Below are positions 26,475-34,470 of a stretch of 64,000 nucleotides of DNA, in pieces. The translations under genes and the position numbers were made by a program. Within the stretch, counting starts at the first letter, position 1, and every line of letters begins with the position of its first letter. A model generated the notes under the pieces. It was not told where the DNA came from. It saw only the letters and a program-made list of their open reading frames with translations, and made no database searches. The DNA is from Calothrix parasitica NIES-267 (lineage in GTDB: Bacteria > Cyanobacteriota > Cyanobacteriia > Cyanobacteriales > Nostocaceae), in the NCBI RefSeq assembly GCF_002368095.1, contig NZ_AP018227.1, positions 8,724,001 to 8,788,000 on the forward strand, in the 5' to 3' direction.

Positions 26475-26619
26475 GGATGGGTAATTTGTAATGGGTAATT
26501 GCAGCAATTGTTACAATTACGATTTATATAAACCCAGCTTTTTTCTCAATATAATTACTGCTTTTGTGCTTAAGCGGTTAAATAATTTACTAAATATAAA
26601 AAAAAAGAAAATTAATTTA

Positions 26620-27768
26620 TTAAAGTGATTTTTTAGTAACCTTATATATATAAATAGCTTTTCCATCCCATGTAGACTCTTTCACAAGTTCCATCCCTAC
26701 TTTTTCAAAAACTTTAACTGAAACTTGATTTTGTGGTTCGACAATCCCCAAGACATAATCAAGATTTAGCTTCTCAAAACCATATTTTAAACAAGCTTTT
26801 GCAGCTTCAGTCTCTAAATCCTGTGCCCAAAATTCCGAATCCAAACGATAACCCAACTCGTTTTCTGATTTACCTTCAATTTCTTCAATACTAATCCCAC
26901 AATAGCCAATTAAACTTTGAGTTTGACGGTGAATTACAGCGTATTTTCCATAACCATTCTTTTGATAAGAATCGAGAAAACTTTGAATTTTTACTGTTGT
27001 TTGTTTGGTAGATAATACACCAGTGGGTGAGAACCTCATCACTTCAGGTTTTGCGAGAATTTTCGCTAATGGTTCAATATCCAGAACTTTAAATTCGCGA
27101 ATGATTAAACGTTCGGTTTGAGTAATTATTTTTTCGTCAGTAATACTATCAATTTTTAAGCTGGGTAATTTTAATAATTTTGCTAACCAGTGAGTTTTAG
27201 AGTTTAACCACAAGGTAAAAAGAAGAAATATATGTACTGCTAAAGTGATTTGAGCGTATGGTTTTACCGAAAAATCGTATATTTTAACCCAATCACCGCG
27301 AACAGCAGTAAATGAAAACAGCGGATAAGCTATTAATGAATAAACTAATTCTGCTTGAGAAAAAGTATAGAATAAATGCTTTAAAATCGGCTTTTTAACT
27401 AGCGGTACTGCTAAAATTGCTAAATAACCCAGAGCAATAGAAACCAAATTACCGCTAAAAGCAATCCACCAAGATTCTACAGGAAGAAAGTTTCCGACAG
27501 CGATAACATAACCCCAAGCAACTCTCCATTGAAATTCTCGAACTTCACCACCTACTTGTAAAGTAGCTAAAGCATGTCCGACTTCGTGAAAAAAGACTCC
27601 TAACGGAATTAGAATAAATATTGCTACTCTTTCTAATATAAATTTATCTTTGGCTGTGATTTTATCATCCCAGAATGAACTCCAATTGTTTGATAAACGC
27701 AAAATGGTGTCAATGCTGAGAATAGCGTAAAAAATCGCCATGAAATCGAATGACGAGTTGTTAAACAT
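26620..27768 (-). CDS. Fusion of an M50-like membrane metalloprotease domain and a GNAT acetyltransferase
   Basis: 382 residues in one continuous frame. Residues 1-210 form a multi-helix membrane domain with the zinc-protease motif HEVGH (61-65) in a hydrophobic helix, as in M50-type intramembrane proteases. A typical second motif (an N/D-containing helix) is only weakly suggested. Residues 213-382 are a RimJ/RimL-type GNAT domain: TERLIIREF, RFSPTGVLS, GYCGISIEE, ELGYRLDSEFWAQDLETEAA, NQVSVKVFEKVGME. The combination is unusual. The acetyltransferase would lie on the cytosolic side. An orphan antitoxin gene is just upstream. Confidence 0.8.
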   Translation of the reverse strand: MFNNSSFDFMAIFYAILSIDTILRLSNNWSSFWDDKITAKDKFILERVAIFILIPLGVFFHEVGHALATLQVGGEVREFQWRVAWGYVIAVGNFLPVESWWIAFSGNLVSIALGYLAILAVPLVKKPILKHLFYTFSQAELVYSLIAYPLFSFTAVRGDWVKIYDFSVKPYAQITLAVHIFLLFTLWLNSKTHWLAKLLKLPSLKIDSITDEKIITQTERLIIREFKVLDIEPLAKILAKPEVMRFSPTGVLSTKQTTVKIQSFLDSYQKNGYGKYAVIHRQTQSLIGYCGISIEEIEGKSENELGYRLDSEFWAQDLETEAAKACLKYGFEKLNLDYVLGIVEPQNQVSVKVFEKVGMELVKESTWDGKAIYIYKVTKKSL

Positions 27769-27811
27769 AAATAATTTGATTTTAGATTTTAGATTTTAGA
27801 TTTTCTATAAT

Positions 27812-28054
27812 TTAAGAAGAATACATAAATATGTTTAAAATATCTTCTGGTAAAGGTGCATCAAAATCATCCGGTACAACGAACTCTCCTTTACACAAAC
27901 CAAATGGTCTTCGTCGCTTTTTAATTTCCATAATTGGTTTCAACTCAGCAATAGGTTTATCTTCTTGAACAATAATAAAACTTTCACCAGCTTCAACTTG
28001 ATTTAAGTATTTTGAAGGATTTTGTTGAATTTCTTCGACTGTAATTTTTTGCAT
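27812..28054 (-). CDS. Phd/YefM-type antitoxin-like protein, no toxin adjacent
   Basis: 80 residues. The N-terminal MQKITVEEIQQNPSKYLNQVEAGESFIIVQEDKPIAEL is a typical Phd/YefM (or DUF2281) antitoxin DNA-binding fold. The C-terminal RPFGLCKGEFVVPDDFDAPLPEDIL is the toxin-binding tail commonly seen with VapC PIN toxins. In such pairs a PIN-domain gene normally overlaps or follows directly. Here the next gene downstream is the protease/GNAT fusion, and the tail ends in an odd FMYSS. It may be a remnant whose toxin was lost. Confidence 0.75.
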   Translation of the reverse strand: MQKITVEEIQQNPSKYLNQVEAGESFIIVQEDKPIAELKPIMEIKKRRRPFGLCKGEFVVPDDFDAPLPEDILNIFMYSS

Positions 28055-28141
28055 TTAATGGAGTTAGGAGAATCTTTAATATTTAAGGTTATATTTAATT
28101 GTAAATCATGATTTAGATAACTAAATAAAACCTTATGTCAC

Positions 28142-28771
28142 TTAATACAAATTTTCTCGTTCATCTTGCTTAATTAATAATTCCATTTCTTCAACTGTTT
28201 CTTTCAAATTTGCAGCATCTACCATTGTTTGAGCCAATGATGGTAAATCATCTATAGATTCCCACTGTTCGTGTTGCCATATTTTAGAGCGCAGCATACA
28301 TTTAGCACAGTGAAAAAACGCCTCTTTTATATAAAAAATAAGTGCAAAATCCGGAATTCTATTATTAATTTTAAAGCTTTCTCGCAAAGGTTTATCTCTG
28401 ACAATCATTGCTGTTCCGCTGACTCTTAAAGTTTCACCTCTACCGGGTACGAGAAAGAATAAACCAACTTTGGGATTTTCTAGTACATTTTGAAAGGTAT
28501 CTGCTCGACGATTTCCCGGTCTATCGGGAATAGCTAAAGTATTATCATCAAGTATTTTAACAAATCCCGGTGGGTCACCCTTGGGTGATATATCCATGTT
28601 TCCGTTAGTATCCGATGAAGCGATAAATACTAAGGGAGATTTTGCAATAAAAGCGCGACAATGTTTGTCTAGTTTAGGAATTGCGATATCGGTGACTCGA
28701 TGACTGGGATATCCCATTACTTCTCGGAGTTGTTCAACGGTAGTGATGATTTCGGAGAATTGGGTTTTCAT
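28142..28771 (-). CDS. Pyridoxamine 5'-phosphate oxidase-like FMN-binding protein
   Basis: 209 residues of the PNPOx-like split-barrel type, closest by eye to the MSMEG_1061 subgroup: SSDTNGNMDISPKGDPPGFV, NRRADTFQNVLENPKVGLFFLVPGRGETLRVSGTA. A C-terminal Cys-containing stretch FHCAKCMLRS is followed by SKIWQ. It probably binds FMN or another flavin and may reduce small oxidised compounds. It is cytosolic and is transcribed away from the large intergenic region at 28772. Confidence 0.8.
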   Translation of the reverse strand: MKTQFSEIITTVEQLREVMGYPSHRVTDIAIPKLDKHCRAFIAKSPLVFIASSDTNGNMDISPKGDPPGFVKILDDNTLAIPDRPGNRRADTFQNVLENPKVGLFFLVPGRGETLRVSGTAMIVRDKPLRESFKINNRIPDFALIFYIKEAFFHCAKCMLRSKIWQHEQWESIDDLPSLAQTMVDAANLKETVEEMELLIKQDERENLY

Positions 28772-29151
28772 GGGTATTTGAACATTAAACTAAATTAAAC
28801 TAAATATATTTAGTGAGATTTGTTAAAAAGCACAATAGCAATACGTGATGAAATAAAACCTGTTTTATCTACAGACTTTATTATATATTTTAAAAAATCT
28901 AAATTCTAGGCGATCGCCACCACCTTCAATTCCCGAAACACTTATCGCTACTCATATATAGCTACTAAGCAAAATCGAACAAATATGTCTAAATAATCTT
29001 TTATCCACAACCAAAAATTAATCTACCTCCTCTAAATTCCTCCGCTTACCTTTGCGATTACCTCCGCGTACCTTTGCGTTTACAATTATTTTATTTCACC
29101 CAAAATAATTCAAATCCCAAGATATAAAGCATTTAAGATGTTCGTAAAATT
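28772..29151. other. AT-rich intergenic DNA with a 'ACCTTTGCG' repeat
   Basis: Contains one HIP1 octamer (near 28911) and a short repeat of 'CCTCCGCGTACCTTTGCG' type (29038-29085), common in cyanobacterial intergenic DNA. No gene was recognised. Confidence 0.5.
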
Positions 29152-29338
29152 CTAAAATCTAAACACCGTCCTTAAAGTCCCTACATAAATAGCATCATTA
29201 TCATCATTTCCTTCTGGATTCAAAATTACTAATAAACCAGGAGTAATATTAATATTATTATTTACCGGATAGCGATAAAAACTTTCCAAATGCCAAGATT
29301 TATCCTCGTTTTCAAACACATCACCCCAAATAAACTAA
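29152..29338 (-). pseudogene. 3' remnant of an OprB-type porin gene
   Basis: On the minus strand the frame ending at TAG 29152-29154 encodes about 60 residues: SWHLESFYRYPVNNN, ITPGLLVILNPEGND and IYVGTLRTVFRF before the stop. This is the conserved C-terminal beta-strand region of cyanobacterial carbohydrate-selective (SLH/OprB) porins, with the terminal Phe expected for outer-membrane insertion. An in-frame stop (TAG) lies just upstream and the rest of the gene is missing, so it is a relic. Confidence 0.75.
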
Positions 29339-29395
29339 ACCGCAGCCTTAACCATTCACATCGTCTCAATCCGTTGATTTTCAGTCAATTTGCCT
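29339..29395 (-). pseudogene. Fragment of a TetR-type regulator gene
   Basis: This segment matches the intact TetR gene at 33753-34346 (its part near 33880-33936) at 43 of 57 positions by hand alignment. It translates as KLTENQRIETM-stop-MVKAAV against DLTEYQLIDAMRMVNAAI in the intact protein, with CGA changed to the stop TGA. It is fused to the porin remnant. It is a degraded second TetR copy on the opposite side of the lipoxygenase-P450 genes. Confidence 0.65.
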
Positions 29396-29724
29396 TATAT
29401 CCAATGCAAAATCACTATATCCGAATTTAAGCGTTAATAATCAATAAAGAAAATTTGAATATAAATAAGTATTAATTCTATTATCCCGATTATATTCAAG
29501 TTACTTTTATAGGGAAGCAGCAATATCAACTGTATTTGTATACTTGTAACATAAACAAAATTTAGGCTAACAACTGCATAACTTCTACATACTGTTCCCT
29601 ATATAACATAATGTCCTATTGTCCATAAATTAACCATTATCATTAAGAAAAATTAAAAAAACCGTTTTTTGAGCTTAGCCGTTGAAGTTGTATTTACAAC
29701 GATAAATAGGAGAAAATATTATAT
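29396..29724 (+). other. Leader region of the lipoxygenase gene
   Basis: AT-rich DNA that presumably contains the lipoxygenase promoter. AGGAGA at 29708-29713 is a good ribosome binding site 11 bp before ATG 29725. No palindrome matching the TetR operator at 34366 was seen here. Confidence 0.45.
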
Positions 29725-31611
29725 ATGACTGATTTATCGCAAAATAATTCGACATCAGTTGATAAATTAAAACTTGCTAGGCAAGAATACCAGTACAGCT
29801 ATATCCATATTCCACCTATTGCTATGGTAGATAAACTTCCTAGTAACGAGAATTTCTCTACTGGTTGGCTGCGTTTATTAGCTAGAGAATTAAAAGTTGT
29901 TTTTATCAATACCCTAATTGCAAATCGAGGAAATCGCGGTTCGGAAAATGTTCGCGACGATGTGAGATTATTTTTCCTGGAAGTATTAGCGAAAGGAGCA
30001 TTACCCTTTAATTTAGGTGTTACTGCTAGAGTTTTACAAATTATTCCTAATCTATTACTTAAAGGAACATCAAAAGATTTTAGCGAAATCGATGATTTAT
30101 TCTTTTCTATACTTAAGGAAAGCGGACTGTCAATTTTTCAAGATTCTTTGAGTCGAGTTAAAAGTCTTTTGTATGAAAAACGTCCGACGGGACATGTAAG
30201 CAGCTTGAATGATTATCAAAAACTTTTCCCTGAAATGGAAATACCCAAGATAGCTGATAATTTCTCTACAGACGAACAATTTGCTTATATGCGGGTAGCT
30301 GGATATAACCCGGTAATGATTGAGCGAGTGAATAAATTGGGCGATCGCTTTCCTGTTACCGAAGCTCAATATCAGGAAGTCATGGGAGATGATTCTTTAA
30401 CAGCAGCGGGTGAGGAAGGAAGACTTTATTTAGCTGATTATGGAATTTTAGAAGGTGCTGTTAACGGTACTTTTCCTTCACAGCAAAAGTATATCTATGC
30501 TCCGCTAGCACTATTTGCAATTCCTAAAAATTCCGAGAATGACGAATCGAGTTTAATGCGTCCGGTTGCGATTCAGTGCGGTCAAAACCCCCAGAATAAT
30601 CCTATTTGTACGCCAAAATCAGACAAATATGCTTGGCTGTTTGCAAAAACTATTGTTCAAATCGCAGATGCTAACTACCACGAAGCTGTAACTCATTTAG
30701 GACGTACTCATTTGCTTGTAGGTCCCTTTGTTGTTGCAACTCATCGTCAGTTACCGGATAGTCATCCGCTTAATATATTATTGCGTCCTCATTTTGAAGG
30801 GACTTTAGCAATAAACAATGCAGCCCAAAGTAGTTTGATTGCTGCTGGTGGGGGTGTGGATAAATTACTTGCATCGACTATTGATAATTCCCGTGTTTTG
30901 GCAGCAGTTGGTTTACAAAGCTATGGGTTCAATGAAGCAATGTTACCCAAGCAATTAGAAAAACGCGGGGTTAACGATACACAAAAGCTACCTATTTACC
31001 CATACCGCGATGATGCTCTATTAATTTGGAATGCTATACATACATGGGTTGCAGATTATCTAAGCATTTATTATAAGGACGATACCAGCATTCAAAATGA
31101 TACCTATCTCCAAAATTGGGCTATTGAAGCAGGGGCTTACGATGGTGGACGCGTTCCTGATTTTGGTCAAGAAAATGGGCTGATTCAAACCTTGGACTAT
31201 CTAATTGATGCTACTACACTGATTATTTTTACTGCTAGCGCTCAACATGCTGCGGTTAATTTCCCCCAGGGAGACATGATGATCTACGCGGCCGCAGTAC
31301 CTTTAGCTGGTTATCAACCTGCTTCAATTCTCGAAGGAAAAGTTACTCAGGAAGACTACTTAAATTTACTTCCACCTCTAGAGCAAGCACAAGAACAATT
31401 GAATTTAGTCTATTTATTAGGTTCTATTTACTATAAAACTTTGGGTGATTACTCAGATAATTACTTCAAAGATGCTTTAGTCAAACCAGCTTTACAAGAA
31501 TTCCGAAATAATTTACTCGAAGCTGAAGCTACTATCCATCAACGCAATCAAAATCGTCCGACTTACGAATATTTGCTGCCTTCAAAAATTCCACAGAGTA
31601 TCAATATTTAG
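29725..31611 (+). CDS. Lipoxygenase
   Basis: 628 residues. Dioxygenase that adds O2 to polyunsaturated fatty acids to give hydroperoxides. The non-haem iron ligands are visible: H324 and H329 in HEAVTHLGRTHLL, H508 and N512 in SAQHAAVNF, and the C-terminal Ile628. The ATHRQLPDSHP stretch after the first histidines is also typical. Ala374 aligns with the Coffa site, which by the known rule suggests S-stereochemistry. The plant-type PLAT domain is absent, as in many bacterial forms, and there is no signal peptide. A P450 gene follows 66 bp downstream in the same direction. Confidence 0.95.
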   Translation: MTDLSQNNSTSVDKLKLARQEYQYSYIHIPPIAMVDKLPSNENFSTGWLRLLARELKVVFINTLIANRGNRGSENVRDDVRLFFLEVLAKGALPFNLGVTARVLQIIPNLLLKGTSKDFSEIDDLFFSILKESGLSIFQDSLSRVKSLLYEKRPTGHVSSLNDYQKLFPEMEIPKIADNFSTDEQFAYMRVAGYNPVMIERVNKLGDRFPVTEAQYQEVMGDDSLTAAGEEGRLYLADYGILEGAVNGTFPSQQKYIYAPLALFAIPKNSENDESSLMRPVAIQCGQNPQNNPICTPKSDKYAWLFAKTIVQIADANYHEAVTHLGRTHLLVGPFVVATHRQLPDSHPLNILLRPHFEGTLAINNAAQSSLIAAGGGVDKLLASTIDNSRVLAAVGLQSYGFNEAMLPKQLEKRGVNDTQKLPIYPYRDDALLIWNAIHTWVADYLSIYYKDDTSIQNDTYLQNWAIEAGAYDGGRVPDFGQENGLIQTLDYLIDATTLIIFTASAQHAAVNFPQGDMMIYAAAVPLAGYQPASILEGKVTQEDYLNLLPPLEQAQEQLNLVYLLGSIYYKTLGDYSDNYFKDALVKPALQEFRNNLLEAEATIHQRNQNRPTYEYLLPSKIPQSINI

Positions 31612-31677
31612 TGAAAATAGCGAATATTCTGAATAAATTTTAAAACACTAAATAAGAGTAAACAATTAAGGACAATC

Positions 31678-33024
31678 ATGACAATTAAAGAACAAGTTAT
31701 CAAATCTCAAAAACGTCAAATTGAACTTTCCCAGACGTTAGCTAAAGCAGGTTATGACAGCAAACTTGGTCAAATGCTGCGTTTGCGATTTTATTATCAA
31801 GACGGCTTATTATTGCTGCGAAAATTTAAGAGTTTTCTGTATACAGCTAAAGAAACTTTTGGAGACAAATTTTTTGCTGGAGACCATGCAATTATACATA
31901 CTTCTCATGGGTCAGTTAAGAAATTAATGCAAGTCGAACCTCAATTACGAGGAAACGATTTAGGTATTATTAGAATGCTTGCTCCCAGTTATTTGCTTAA
32001 CAATCCGTTGAGTTTGGGAATGAACGGTACTCAACATACGGGAGCGCGTGCTTTATTTTTACAAGCTTTACCTGAACCTGCGGAAGATATCGAAAATTTA
32101 AGTAATTTAGTCAATCAATGCTTATCAGAAGCAGTCCAAAAAAATGAATTACATATTGGTAAAGATTTACCAGGAATGATGCTGAAAATTTTGCATCAAG
32201 TTGTTTTCCAAATCTCGTTGTCCGAAGCAGAAGTTACCGCTTCAACTGGTTATAATAAAAAGCTGTTTCTTGCATCCCTGCCGAATTTTATCAATAAATA
32301 TACTCTGGGATTATTAACAGCACCAAGCGTGAAACATCGCCAGCAACTAACCCAAAAATACAAGCAATCTCCCTTATGGCCATCTTATGTAGAAACAGGT
32401 GCCAAATATAATTTGAACGAGCATCAAATTGCTAATAGTCTTTTCGACATGATTCATATTGCGGGAACTCTTGGTACTAGCGCTCTTTTAGGTTCCACAA
32501 TTGGAGTTTTATGTCTGGATGAAGCTTTAAGAAAAAAAGTAATTTCTGAAATTAATACAGTTTGGAACGACCAAGAAACTCCAAATGCAGATGCTTTGAA
32601 AAATTCGATTTTAACTAACAAAGTAATTTTAGAAACCGCTCGTCTTTATCCAGCAGTCAGATTTGTTAGTCAGCTAGCAAAAGAACCAGGAGAAATTGAA
32701 ATTGGCGAAACAAAATGTCCATTTCAAAAAGGTACCCGTTTGCTTGGCTCTATATTTACTGCGAATAGAGATGCTGAAAGATACGAGAATCCAGATAGTT
32801 TCGATATTGAACGCGATTATTCAGATATTTTATCTTGGAACGGTCACGGACACGAACGAGCTTGTCCTGGAAGAAATTTATCTATTGGCTTAATAAATAT
32901 CTTCGTTTTATACTTGTTCAAAAAGTATAAATGGAATTCAATTACAGAAGTTAAATGGGAGTTTGAAAAAGTTACTGCTGTCACACCAAATGAATTAGTT
33001 TTACAAGGTTTTGCAAGAAAATAG
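31678..33024 (+). CDS. Cytochrome P450 with atypical I-helix
   Basis: 448 residues. The K-helix ExxR is E319-T-A-R322. The haem-binding loop is WNGHGHERACPGRN with ligand Cys396. The I-helix segment IHIAGTLGTSAL (about 259-270) lacks the acid-Thr pair of normal monooxygenases, as in P450s that rearrange hydroperoxides without O2 (CYP74 and CYP8-type). Its position just after a lipoxygenase suggests the substrate is the fatty acid hydroperoxide and that it acts as an allene oxide synthase, hydroperoxide lyase or epoxyalcohol synthase. There is no N-terminal membrane anchor. The activity is inference. Confidence 0.9.
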   Translation: MTIKEQVIKSQKRQIELSQTLAKAGYDSKLGQMLRLRFYYQDGLLLLRKFKSFLYTAKETFGDKFFAGDHAIIHTSHGSVKKLMQVEPQLRGNDLGIIRMLAPSYLLNNPLSLGMNGTQHTGARALFLQALPEPAEDIENLSNLVNQCLSEAVQKNELHIGKDLPGMMLKILHQVVFQISLSEAEVTASTGYNKKLFLASLPNFINKYTLGLLTAPSVKHRQQLTQKYKQSPLWPSYVETGAKYNLNEHQIANSLFDMIHIAGTLGTSALLGSTIGVLCLDEALRKKVISEINTVWNDQETPNADALKNSILTNKVILETARLYPAVRFVSQLAKEPGEIEIGETKCPFQKGTRLLGSIFTANRDAERYENPDSFDIERDYSDILSWNGHGHERACPGRNLSIGLINIFVLYLFKKYKWNSITEVKWEFEKVTAVTPNELVLQGFARK

Positions 33025-33142
33025 GGTATTGCTAATTGGGCACGGGGCATAGCATTAGTTGCTTTACCAGTGCCTAAAAACCGGTTTATTTTGACTTTGT
33101 TTAGCTGTTATATTTCCATCGAATCAAAAATTGAATTTTCTT

Positions 33143-33706
33143 ATGAATTTAAATATTGAAAACAAACAACTTGAGAACATTGCCACCTGGATGAAACCAG
33201 TTAAAGAAACTAATTTACCAACCATTCTTAAAGGTGTATTCTTTATGGATGGAAATCCGCTTCCAGATGATTGTATTACCATGTATAACTTAGAATGGGA
33301 TGCCGAAAATAATACTTTGTTTCTACCAGTCTTCGGACAGCTACAGTGGACTTTTCATAACTCTATTCTAGGAAGATTATTACTTATTTTTTCTTGGTTG
33401 AGTCAGTTTACTTATAAAATTCAGTTTGAAAACGCAACTCTACAAAAAGCACAAGTTATACCATTATCATTTGGGATACCAATTCCTAAATGGATAATAA
33501 ATGCCACAATGTCCCAAGATGAAAACTCTTCCAATGGAGATATATGGCAACGTAAAAACATTTGGTTGGGTTTAATTCCGCGAATTGCTGATTATACACT
33601 CCGTAGAATTGTAGATAAAAATGGTCATTATACTTCTGCTTTTAATGATATGTTGGCAAAAGTTGAAAATGAATGTTTAGTAGTTACCAAAAACTCAAAT
33701 CAATAA
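33143..33706 (+). CDS. Unknown protein downstream of the P450
   Basis: 187 residues, no family recognised. It has no signal peptide, but a hydrophobic stretch near residues 74-90 (ILGRLLLIFSWLSQF) could touch a membrane. It is Trp-rich in the middle (YNLEWD, LQWTFHN). ATG 33143 is chosen over a TTG four codons upstream. It starts 118 bp after the P450 stop in the same direction, so it may belong to the same transcript and pathway, perhaps as a lipid-binding or isomerising partner. That role is a guess from position. Confidence 0.65.
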   Translation: MNLNIENKQLENIATWMKPVKETNLPTILKGVFFMDGNPLPDDCITMYNLEWDAENNTLFLPVFGQLQWTFHNSILGRLLLIFSWLSQFTYKIQFENATLQKAQVIPLSFGIPIPKWIINATMSQDENSSNGDIWQRKNIWLGLIPRIADYTLRRIVDKNGHYTSAFNDMLAKVENECLVVTKNSNQ

Positions 33707-33752
33707 AATATTAATGTTGAGTACGAATCTGCTATTAAATTGAGTTGAAAAA

Positions 33753-34346
33753 CTATTTCTCTCCATTCCGAATATACTCAATCCCAACAATTAAAGCATC
33801 CAACATAATTTCATAACTCTCATCAGTCGAACGTTCAAAAGTCATCATTCCTGCTTGCTCGACGCTGATAAAACCATAAATCGCAGCGTTAACCATTCGC
33901 ATCGCATCAATTAACTGATATTCCGTCAAATCATAACCCCGTATTCCTTCTCTAAACCAACCCATAGCCGATTGAATCACCTCACCCGCATCCTTATCTG
34001 TAGGATGAAGTTGATACTGCATCATCACTTTATATCTTGCTGGATACAGCTTGGCAAAATCGCGAGTCGCATTCCCCCCAGCTTTAAATAATTTACGAGG
34101 TTCGCTGATTCCCTCGGTTCTCTCCCGACCATAATTTAGAAATTCTCGCCAAATTGTCAAAACTACAGCTTTTCTCAATTCCAGGTTTCCATTGAGATGC
34201 TTGTAAATCGCTGGTGGTTTTATCCCCAACTCTCGCGCTACCCTATTCACTCCCAGAGCAGATTCTCCTTCCTTATCCAAACAACTTATCGCTGCTTCGA
34301 TTACATCTTGAGGATTTAGTGAGTTTTCTTTCGTCGGACGACCCAT
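33753..34346 (-). CDS. TetR/AcrR-family transcriptional regulator
   Basis: 197 residues. The N-terminal helix-turn-helix is clear: DVIEAAISCLDKEGESALGVNRVARELGIKPPAIYKHLNG. The C-terminal ligand domain resembles the WHG-type TetR group (FREGIRGYDL..MRMVNAAIYGFISVEQ). It is divergent from the amidase gene, with a perfect 21-bp palindrome between them 20 bp upstream of this start, so it probably represses itself and the amidase. It is convergent with the lipoxygenase-P450 genes. A decayed relative lies at 29339. Confidence 0.9.
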   Translation of the reverse strand: MGRPTKENSLNPQDVIEAAISCLDKEGESALGVNRVARELGIKPPAIYKHLNGNLELRKAVVLTIWREFLNYGRERTEGISEPRKLFKAGGNATRDFAKLYPARYKVMMQYQLHPTDKDAGEVIQSAMGWFREGIRGYDLTEYQLIDAMRMVNAAIYGFISVEQAGMMTFERSTDESYEIMLDALIVGIEYIRNGEK

Positions 34347-34365
34347 ATGTATGTTATTTTTAAAA

Positions 34366-34386
34366 TTAGTTAATAGAGTTAACTAA
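34366..34386. promoter_or_regulatory. Probable TetR operator
   Basis: Perfect inverted repeat TTAGTTAA-TAGAG-TTAACTAA between the divergent tetR and amidase genes. Its right half-site is partly repeated at 34398-34404 (ATTAACT). Position and symmetry fit an autoregulatory TetR site. Binding is inferred. Confidence 0.65.
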
Positions 34387-34470
34387 AAGTGAATATGATT
34401 AACTTTATTAAGGATATCAGAGTCAGAAAGGGTTAAAACCCTTACTACGAACCTTTATTTATTTTTACTT

